Assembly: GCA_002189035.1 (NCBI GenBank)
Contig: NEEC01000446.1
Coordinates: 1-28,028 of the forward strand
DNA: 28,028 nt
Origin: Utricularia gibba
Taxonomy: Eukaryota; Streptophyta; Magnoliopsida; Lamiales; Lentibulariaceae
Direction: 5' to 3'
The position numbers and the translations under genes were made by a program. Below are positions 1 to 7,232 of this stretch, piece after piece. The notes beneath the pieces were generated by a model, which saw only the letters and a list, made by a program, of their open reading frames with translations, was not told the origin of the DNA and searched no databases. The stretch's first letter is position 1, and each line of letters begins with the position of its first letter.

Positions 1-261
1 TATACGCTCGATCCGCATCATATCTTAGAATCGAATGCAAATAGAATCGTTCAAATAAAAATATACACTCGATTGGAATCTTAACCAAGGATCGAATGCT
101 AATTAAAATGATTAAAATAAAAATGCACACTCCATCCAAAGTATAACTAAGGGTCGAATGCTAATAAAATTAAAAACTAAGAAACTTTCACATGTAGTAT
201 GCTTTAATAACTAACGTATTTACATTATTTATATTTTAATAAACATATATCACATGATTAT
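1..261. repeat. Partial left inverted arm at the window start
   Basis: This holds about three 62-base repeats and the outer AT-rich end of a left arm whose palindrome centre lies before the window. The homology shared by the two arms ends at CATGATTAT, which closes at 261. Confidence 0.85.
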
Positions 262-542
262 AAAAATATTTTTTTTGTCATTGTAGAAAGCTCATCACGC
301 CACGCACACCACCCTGGAGAGGTTTCAACAGCTGTTATGAACTCACAACCCCTTGCTCAGCAGATTCAGTAAAATTCTCTAACACTTGGGCTTCCAACGG
401 ATCATATCCCATATTCATTCATACGAAATTGTGCAAGAATAATGTGACTTTGAGTTTGAACTAGATAGTAGGACGCTGATCGAAGAATGGCCCATCGAGT
501 CTCTAAAATTGGCCGTCCTCGCTCAACAAATGTGGGGTGCAC
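262..542. other. Unique stretch with splice-acceptor-like tract; possible captured gene fragment
   Basis: After the left arm ends, a T-rich tract runs into TTGTAG at 281-286, the form of a plant 3' splice site. Two open frames follow on the plus strand. One runs from 286 to a TAA at 370-372 (28 codons, with PGEVSTAVMNSQPLAQQIQ near its end). The other runs from 288 to a TAG at 462-464 (58 codons, with CYELTTPCSADSVKFSNTW inside). Neither starts with ATG at its beginning and I recognise neither. The stretch is about half GC up to ~400, unlike the arms. It is present in all units. A piece of a host gene carried inside a non-autonomous element would look like this, but chance open frames are equally possible. 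Confidence 0.3.
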
Positions 543-545
543 GTG
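540..545. promoter_or_regulatory. G-box word CACGTG in sub-repeat 1 (repeated at 1140-1145)
   Basis: GGTGCACGTGACATCC carries the CACGTG core bound by plant bZIP and bHLH factors. It recurs in sub-repeat 5 (1140-1145), while sub-repeat 3 reads TCTCGTGAC instead. It occurs twice in every unit. Any binding or promoter role is untested, and the word may simply be part of the repeat. Confidence 0.25.
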
Positions 546-1380
546 ACATCCCAATTTCAACAAATGCATCATGATTTTCGTCGAGTGGGCCCATGAGCCC
601 GTCCGAACCCGGGGCCCGGGCCAAGGGCCCTCGAGAGCGCCCGCCTCAATACGAGGAGGTGTTCCTTCAAAAACCATATACGCGTCTCGTCACAACCCAA
701 CGTTAATAAATGCATCACTTTTTTTGGCGCGCTACTGCTGACTTTGGGCCCGAGTTCGGCACGACCTCCGGCTCGATCAGGGTGCCCCCCGAGAGCTCCT
801 CCTTAAGTATAAAGTGTGTTGTTGAAAAAAACCGTGTGCGGTTCTCGTGACATCCTAACTTCAACAAATGCATCACGATTTTCGTCGAGTCGGACGGGAC
901 CGGTCCCGGGGCCCGGACGAGGCGCAGCGCCCGCTCCCTCCCCCCCAAAACTAGAAGGTGTTCCATGGAAAACCATTTAGGCGGCTCGTGACAACCCAAA
1001 GTTAATAAATGCATCACTTTCTTTGCCGGGCTACAATGACTTTACGCTCGAGCCTGGTACGACGTATGGGAAGATTCGAGTGCCCCCGAGAGCGTCTCCA
1101 CAAGTATAAAGCGTGTTGTTGAAAAAACCGTGTTGGGTGCACGTGACATCCTAATTTCAACAAATGTGTCACGATTTTCGCCGAGTGGGACCAGAGTGGG
1201 CTCATCAGCCAGACCGAACCCGGGGCCCAAGCCAAGGGCCCCTCGAGAGCGCCCCCACAAAACTAGATGGTGTTCCACGAAAAAAAATTAGGCGGCTCGT
1301 GATAACCCAACGCTAAGAAATGCATCCCTTTTTTCGCCGGGCTAAAACTGACTTTGGGCTCATGCCCGGCGCGACCCCCA
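543..1380. repeat. GC-rich block of six ~150-base sub-repeats, unit 1
   Basis: Sub-repeat starts, marked by CGTGACA(T/A)CC followed by AAATG(C/T)(A/G)TC: 543, 689, 847, 988, 1143 and 1299 (spacing 141-158). Odd and even members form two subtypes: ATGCATCACGATTTTCG against ATGCATCACTTTTTTT. The block is thus also three ~300-base pairs, the last truncated. Each pair carries a CCCGGGGCCC cluster, CTCGAGAGCGCC, and AGTATAAAG in the even member. The C run at 785-790 has six bases. The spacing is short enough for one nucleosome per sub-repeat, which is only a suggestion. Confidence 0.88.
808..814 (+). promoter_or_regulatory. TATA-like word in sub-repeat 2 (also at 1105-1110)
   Basis: AGTATAAAGTGTG sits between GC-rich clusters, and AGTATAAAGCGTG repeats about 297 bases later. 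It is found at the same two places in each unit. It could be a spacer-type promoter. There is no initiator or transcript evidence. Confidence 0.2.
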
Positions 1381-1687
1381 GCCCGTGTGCATACGCAGCA
1401 GCACCACGAGGCCACATGGGCTTGGTTAATGCCCGCGTGCTCGAGCAGCAGCCACAAGGCCATACGGCCGTGGAAAAAAAGAAAAACAACCATAAAATAC
1501 AATAAGCCAAAAATAAAAAATAAAATTGATAAACCCTTGGTTCGGTTCGGGCCCAATCAAAACCCGTAGGGTTTAACCCGTTCGGGTTGAACAGAAAGAC
1601 AACCCCATGGGTCATGCAAACTGTAATACCCAGAATTTCATCGGGTTGGGTCCGAACCTGAATGGATCCAACCCAGGCCCATCTCTA
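1381..1687 (-). mobile_element. Possible hAT-like terminal segment inside the unit
   Basis: Read on the minus strand, this segment begins TAGAGATGGGCCTGGG and continues with many GGGTT, GGTTCGG and ACCCG words and an A/T-rich stretch (T-rich on that strand). Plant hAT elements often begin with TAGRGATG-like termini followed by such G/T-rich subterminal words; that is family knowledge. The boundary at 1687 coincides with the point where homology between the two inverted arms stops (ATGATTAT next to the segment), as expected if it marks an insertion edge. No matching opposite terminus or clean 8-base target duplication was found, and there is no transposase. The same edge occurs at 4016, 6332, 8664, 10994, 13328, 15659, 17990, 20318, 22630, 24960 and 27283. 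Confidence 0.35.
1567..1574 (-). promoter_or_regulatory. Telo-box word AAACCCTA (minus strand)
   Basis: TAGGGTTT lies in CCCGTAGGGTTTAACCCG and occurs once in every unit. In plants this word is bound by telomere-repeat-binding (TRB-type) proteins that can recruit repressive chromatin. A chance match within the AACCC-rich tail is possible. Confidence 0.25.
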
Positions 1688-1790
1688 ATCATAATCATAT
1701 GATATAGGTTTATTAAATTATAAATAATTGAAATACATTATTTATTAAACCGTAGGATAACTGTGAAAGCTTCTTTGACTTAATTATTAC

Positions 1791-2115
1791 CATTTGATCC
1801 TCAGTTGTACTTTGGATGGAGTGTGTATTTTTACTTTAGTCAATTTAATTAGCATTCGATCCTTGGTTATGATTCAGATCATATTTGCTATTTTTTTACT
1901 TTAAATATTTTTATTATCATTCGATCCTTAAGTATAATGCGGATCGAGCGCGTATTTTTTATTTTAATATTTTTTATTAGCATTCGAACGTTAGGTATGC
2001 TGCGGATCGAGCGTATATTTTTTCACTCTCATATTTTTATTAGCCTTAGATCCTTAGGTATACTTTGGATCGAGTGCATATTCATTTATTTTAAATCTTA
2101 ATTAGCGTTCCACCG
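1791..2115. repeat. 62-base direct repeats of the right arm (unit 1 as example)
   Basis: Units begin near CATTTGATCC (1791), CATTCGATCC (1853), CATTCGATCC (1918), CATTCGAACG (1981), CTTAGATCC (2045) and CGTTCCACCG (2105). Each has a CGATCC-type word, then about 18 bases, then GGATCGAG or a variant, then an AT-rich spacer. Each repeat is therefore itself a small dyad. The repeat nearest the palindrome is the most degenerate. Confidence 0.85.
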
Positions 2116-2230
2116 TTAGGAGCAATTTAGAACGTGTATACATTACAATGCCATGCCACACGGGCGTGGTTTACGCACAACCCACGCCCGTGTGCCCTTG
2201 CAATGTAAACACGCTCCACATTGCTCCTAA
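2116..2230. repeat. 115-base palindrome with GC-rich hairpin at the centre of the inverted arms
   Basis: The inner stem CACACGGGCGTGG (2157-2169) pairs perfectly with 2182-2194 around a 12-base loop (2170-2181). The outer stem TTAGGAGCAAT (2116-2126) pairs perfectly with 2220-2230. In between, CGTGT and TACATT pair with ACACG and AATGTA, with a few mismatches. The same 115-base interval occurs at 4444, 6760, 9093, 11422, 13756, 16086, 18414, 20730, 23058, 25387 and 27711. I saw no length change in any of the twelve, unlike the rest of the unit. It could extrude as a cruciform or fold in RNA. It may be the junction of the outer ends of two element copies, or an end or origin structure; its function is unknown. 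Confidence 0.9.
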
Positions 2231-2268
2231 GGATCGAGCGTTAACACAAGTTTCAAGTAAACCATCTC

Positions 2269-2500
2269 CACTCGATCCGAATCATGTCTAAAGACCGAAA
2301 GCCAATAAAAATATTAAAATAAAAAATATACGCTCGATCCGCATCATATCTTAGAATCGAATGCAAATAGAATCGTTCAAATAAAAAATATACACTCGAT
2401 TGGAATCTTAACCAAGGATCGAATGCTAATTAAATGATTAAAATAAAAAATGCACACTCCATCCAAAGTATAACTAAGGGTCGAATGCTAATAAAATTAA
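2269..2500. repeat. 62-base direct repeats of the left arm (junction of units 1 and 2 as example)
   Basis: CACTCGATCC (2269), CGCTCGATCC (2331), CACTCGATTGG (2393) and CACTCCATCC (2455) open four repeats spaced exactly 62 bases apart. These are the right-arm repeats in reverse orientation. The last (CACTCCATCCAAAGTA) has a clear partner in the outermost right-arm repeat near 1808-1823, read on the other strand. Confidence 0.85.
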
Positions 2501-4653
2501 AAACTAAGAAACTTTCACATGTAGTATATGCTTTAATAACTAACGTATTTACATTATTTATATTTTAATAAACATATATCACATGATTATAAAAATATTT
2601 TTTTTGTCATTGTAGAAAGCTCATCACGCCACGCACACCACCCTGGAGAGGTTTCAACAGCTGTTATGAACTCACAACCCCTTGCTCAGCAGATTCAGTA
2701 AAATTCTCTAACACTTGGGCTTCCAACGGATCATATCCCATATTCATTCATACGAAATTGTGCAAGAATAATGTGACTTTGAGTTTGAACTAGATAGTAG
2801 GACGCTGATCGAAGAATGGCCATCGAGTCTCTAAAATTGGCCGTCCTCGCTCAACAAATGTGGGGTGCACGTGACATCCCAATTTCAACAAATGCATCAT
2901 GATTTTCGTCGAGTGGCCCATGAGCCCGTCCGAACCCGGGGCCCGGGCCAAGGGCCCCTCGAGAGCGCCCGCCTCAATACGAGGAGGTGTTCCTTCAAAA
3001 ACCATATACGCGTCTCGTCACAACCCAACGTTAATAAATGCATCACTTTTTTTGCGCTACTGCTGACTTTGGGCCTGAGTTCGGCACGACCTCCGGCTCG
3101 ATCAGGGTGCCCCCCCGAGAGCTCCTCCTTAAGTATAAAGTGTGTTGTTGAAAAAAACCGTGTGCGGTTCTCGTGACATCCTAACTTCAACAAATGCATC
3201 ACGATTTTCGTCGAGTCGGACGGGACCGGGCTCCCGGGGCCCGGACGAGGCGCAGCGCCCGCTCCCCTCCCCCCCAAAACTAGAAGGTGTTCCATGGAAA
3301 ACCATTTAGGCGGCTCGTGACAACCCAAAGTTAATAAATGCATCACTTTCTTTGCCGGGCTACAATGACTTTACGCTCGAGCCTGGTACGACGTATGGGA
3401 AGATTCGAGTGCCCCCCGAGAGCGTCTCCACAAGTATAAAGCGTGTTGTTGAAAAAACCGTGTTGGGTGCACGTGACATCCTAATTTCAACAATGTGTCA
3501 CGATTTTCGCCGAGTGGGACCAGAGTGGGCTCATCAGCAGACCGAACCCGGGGCCCAAGCCAAGGGCCCCTCGAGAGCGCCCCCCCACAAAACTAGATGG
3601 TGTTCCACGAAAAAAAATTAGGCGGCTCGTGATAACCCAACGCTAAGAAATGCATCCCTTTTTTCGCCGGGCTAAAACTGACTTTGGGCTCATGCCCGGC
3701 GCGACCCCCAGCCCGTGTGCATACGCAGCAGCACCACGAGGCCACATGGCTTGGTTAATGCCCGCGTGCTCGAGCAGCAGCCACAAAGGCCATACGGCCG
3801 TGGAAAAAAAGAAAACAACCATAAAATACAATAAGCCAAAAATAAAAAATAAAATTGATAAACCCTTGGTTCGGTTCGGGCCCAATCAAAACCCGTAGGG
3901 TTTAACCCGTTCGGGTTGAACAGAAAGACAACCCCATGGGTCATGCAAACTGTAATACCCAGAATTTCATCGGGTTGGGTCCGAACCTGAATGGATCCAA
4001 CCCAGGCCCATCTCTAATCATAATCATATGATATAGGTTTATTAAATTATAAATAATTGAAATACATTATTTATTAAACCGTAGGATAACTGTGAAAGCT
4101 TCTTTGACTTAATTATTACCATTTGATCCTCAGTTGTACTTTGGATGGAGTGTGTATTTTTACTTTAGTCAATTTAATTAGCATTCGATCCTTGGTTATG
4201 ATTCAGATCATATTTGCTATTTTTTTACTTTAAATATTTTTATTATCATTCGATCCTTAAGTATAATGCGGATCGAGCGCGTATTTTTTATTTTAATATT
4301 TTTTATTAGCATTCGAACGTTAGGTATGCTGCGGATCGAGCGTATATTTTTCACTCTCATATTTTTATTAGCCTTAGATCCTTAGGTATACTTTGGATCG
4401 AGTGCATATTCATTTATTTTAAATCTTAATTAGCGTTCCACCGTTAGGAGCAATTTAGAACGTGTATACATTACAATGCCATGCCACACGGGCGTGGTTT
4501 ACGCACAACCCACGCCCGTGTGCCCTTGCAATGTAAACACGCTCCACATTGCTCCTAAGGATCGAGCGTTAACACAAGTTTCAAGTAAACCATCTCCACT
4601 CGATCGAATCATGTCTAAAGACCGAAAGCCAATAAAAATATTAAAATAAAAAA
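2327..4653. repeat. Array unit 2
   Basis: Length 2327. It has the short AAA form of the left-arm run near 2431 and a loss of about 3 bases near 3052 at the GGCGCG of sub-repeat 2. Single-base losses occur near 2820, 2917 and 3493. Confidence 0.95.
2871..3710. repeat. GC-rich sub-repeat block, unit 2
   Basis: The marker C run near 3110 has seven bases. Sub-repeat 2 has lost GCG near 3052, which joins minus-strand frames into a 149-codon open frame (2897-3346) that is not preserved in most units. Confidence 0.87.
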
Positions 4654-4915
4654 TATACGCTCGATCCGCATCATATCTTAGAATCGAATGCAAATAGAAT
4701 CGTTCAAATAAAAAATATACACTCGATTGGAATCTAACCAAGGATCGAATGCTAATTAAAATGATTAAAATAAAAATGCACACTCCATCCAAAGTATAAC
4801 TAAGGGTCGAATGCTAATAAAATTAAAAACTAAGAAACTTTCACATGTAGTATATGCTTTAATAACTAACGTATTTACATTATTTATATTTTAAATAAAC
4901 ATATCACATGATTAT
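4017..4915. repeat. Long inverted-arm structure between units 2 and 3
   Basis: Same layout as at 1688-2590; the central palindrome is 4444-4558. One C is lost from CTCGATCCG near 4604. Confidence 0.87.
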
Positions 4916-6970
4916 AAAAATATTTTTTTTGTCATTGTAGAAAGCTCATCACGCCACGCACACCACCCTGGAGAGGTTTCAACAGCTGTTATGAACTCAC
5001 AACCCCTTGCTCAGCAGATTCAGTAAAATTCTCTAACACTTGGGCTTCCAACGGATCATATCCCATATTCATTCATACGAAATTGTGCAAGAATAATGTG
5101 ACTTTGAGTTTGAACTAGATAGTAGGACGCTGATCGAAGAATGGCCCATCGAGTCTCTAAAATTGGCCGTCCTCGCTCAACAAATGTGGGGTGCACGTGA
5201 CATCCCAATTTCAACAAATGCATCATGATTTTCGTCGAGTGGGCCCATGAGCCCGTCCGAACCCGGGGCCCGGGCCAAGGGCCCCTCGAGAGCGCCCGCC
5301 TCAATACGAGGAGGTGTTTCAAAAACCATATACGCGTCTCCAACGTTAATAAATGCATCACTTTTTTTGGCGCGCTACTGCTGACTTTGGGCCGAGTTCG
5401 GCACGACCTCCGGCTCGATCAGGGTGCCCCCGAGAGCTCCTCCTTAAGTATAAAGTGTGTTGTTGAAAAAAACCGTGTGCGGTTCTCGTGACATCCTAAC
5501 TTCAACAAATGCATCACGATTTTCGTCGAGTCGGACGGGACCGGGCTCCCGGGGCCCCGGACGAGGCGCAGCGCCCGCTCCCCTCCCCCCCAAAACTAGA
5601 AGGTGTTCCATGGAAAACCATTTAGGCGGCTCGTGACAACCCAAAGTTAATAAATGCATCACTTTCTTTGCCGGGCTACAATGACTTTACGCTCGAGCCT
5701 GGTACGACGTATGGGAAGATTCGAGTGCCCCCGAGAGCGTCTCCACAAGTATAAAGCGTGTTGTTGAAAAAACCGTGTTGGGTGCACGTGACATCCTAAT
5801 TTCAACAAATGTGTCACGATTTTCGCCGAGTGGGACCAGAGTGGGCTCATCAGCCAGACCGAACCCGGGGCCCAAGCCAAGGGCCCCTCGAGAGCGCCCC
5901 CCACAAAACTAGATGGTGTTCCACGAAAAAAAATTAGGCGGCTCGTGATAACCCAACGCTAAGAAATGCATCCCTTTTTTCGCCGGGCTAAAACTGACTT
6001 TGGGCTCATGCCCGGCGCGACCCCCAGCCCGTGTGCATACGCAGCAGCACCACGAGGCCACATGGGCTTGGTTAATGCCCGCGTGCTCGAGCAGCAGCCA
6101 CAAGGCCATACGGCCGTGGAAAAAAAGAAAAACAACCATAAAATACAATAAGCCAAAAATAAAAAATAAAATTGATAAACCCTTGGTTCGGTTCGGGCCC
6201 AATCAAAACCCGTAGGGTTTAACCGTTCGGGTTGAACAGAAAGACAACCCCATGGGTCATGCAAACTGTAATACCCAGAATTTCATCGGGTTGGGTCCGA
6301 ACCTGAATGGATCCAACCCAGGCCCATCTCTAATCATAATCATATGATATAGGTTTATTAAATTATAAATAATTGAAATACATTATTTATTAAACCGTAG
6401 GATAACTGTGAAAGCTTCTTTGACTTAATTATTACCATTTGATCCTCAGTTGTACTTTGGATGGAGTGTGTATTTTTACTTTAGTCAATTTAATTAGCAT
6501 TCGATCCTTGGTTATGATTCAGATCATATTTGCTATTTTTTTACTTTAAATATTTTTATTATCATTTCGATCCTTAAGTATAATGCGGATCGAGCGCGTA
6601 TTTTTTATTTTAATATTTTTATTAGCATTCGAACGTTAGGTATGCTGCGGATCGAGCGTATATTTTTCACTCTCATATTTTTATTAGCCTTAGATCCTTA
6701 GGTATACTTTGGATCGAGTGCATATTCATTTATTTTAAATCTTAATTAGCGTTCCACCGTTAGGAGCAATTTAGAACGTGTATACATTACAATGCCATGC
6801 CACACGGGCGTGGTTTACGCACAACCCACGCCCGTGTGCCCTTGCAATGTAAACACGCTCCACATTGCTCCTAAGGATCGAGCGTTAACACAAGTTTCAA
6901 GTAAACCATCTCCACTCGATCCGAATCATGTCTAAAGACCGAAAGCCAATAAAAATATTAAAATAAAAAA
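4654..6970. repeat. Array unit 3
   Basis: Length 2317, among the shortest. A 9-base loss near 5340 removes the GTCACAACC start of sub-repeat 2, and a 3-base loss lies near 5318. There is one extra C in the GC cluster near 5558. Confidence 0.95.
5197..6026. repeat. GC-rich sub-repeat block, unit 3
   Basis: Shortest block (830 bases). The start of sub-repeat 2 is deleted near 5340. The C run near 5427 has five bases. Confidence 0.87.
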
Positions 6971-7232
6971 TATACGCTCGATCCGCATCATATCTTAGAA
7001 TCGAATGCAAATAGAATCGTTCAAATAAAAAATACACTCGATTGGAATCTTAACCAAGGATCGAATGCTAATTAAAATGATTAAAATAAAAATGCACACT
7101 CCATCCAAAGTATAACTAAGGGTCGAATGCTAATAAAATTAAAAACTAAGAAACTTTCACATGTAGTATATGCTTTAATAACTAACGTATTTACATTATT
7201 TATATTTTAATAAACATATATCACATGATTAT
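6333..7232. repeat. Long inverted-arm structure between units 3 and 4
   Basis: Central palindrome 6760-6874. There is one extra T near 6566, and TA is lost near 7033 in the left arm. Confidence 0.87.

Larger units (their letters stand above)
1..2326. repeat. Array unit 1
   Basis: Length 2326. Phase is set by the window edge, so its true beginning is arbitrary. Private differences: loss of AT near 196 in the left arm, loss of one C near 630, and a 3-base loss near 900 in the GC-rich block. It carries C at 751 where most copies have T, a state shared with unit 11. Confidence 0.95.
1688..2590. repeat. Long inverted-arm structure between units 1 and 2
   Basis: The right arm (1688-2173) and left arm (2174-2590) are inverted and diverged copies of each other. 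Read on the minus strand, the right arm gives CACTCCATCCAAAGTA, then CTTTCACA, then TTTAATAAAC, then ATGATTAT. The left arm gives the same words in the same order. Right-arm direct repeats start near 1791, 1853, 1918, 1981, 2044 and 2105 (spacing 61-65). Left-arm repeats start at 2269, 2331, 2393 and 2455 (spacing 62). The right arm is about 70 bases longer, roughly one extra 62-base repeat. Inverted arms built from direct repeats are the hallmark of foldback elements; assigning this to that class is inference. Confidence 0.88.

Noticed and set aside
1195-1215. tRNA-Met primer-binding-like word GGACCAGAGTGGGCTC suggesting an LTR retrotransposon
   Set aside because: The match to the usual TGGTATCAGAGC is weak. 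There are no LTR pairs with TG...CA ends and no gag or pol frames.
1320-1569. Pairs of short plus- and minus-strand frames in the tail of every unit
   Set aside because: They overlap in several frames on both strands, run through A-rich low-complexity DNA, and change length from unit to unit.
1540-1590. Interstitial telomere repeats suggested by TAGGGTTT and AACCCG words
   Set aside because: Only one telo-box per unit and no tandem TTTAGGG run; the words belong to the AACCCG-rich tail.
1640-1660. Pol III B-box-like GGTTCGGACCC on the minus strand (SINE or tRNA-derived)
   Set aside because: It deviates from GGTTCGANNCC at the key A, no A-box lies at suitable distance, and no tRNA fold was seen.
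2157-2194. Geminivirus-type replication origin, given a GC stem-loop in a ~2.3 kb repeated unit
   Set aside because: The loop TTTACGCACAAC lacks the conserved TAATATTAC nonanucleotide, there are no iterons next to the stem, and no Rep-like frame exists in the unit.
2157-2230. Helitron 3' end, since Helitrons end in a hairpin and can form tandem arrays
   Set aside because: The hairpin is not followed within about 10-12 bases by CTRR. The only nearby CTAA lies about 30 bases further on as part of the outer stem, and no TC-type 5' end or Rep/helicase is visible.
1791-2500. CRISPR-like array because of regular 62-base spacing
   Set aside because: The repeats are diverged along their full length with no distinction between constant repeat and unique spacer, and no cas genes are present.
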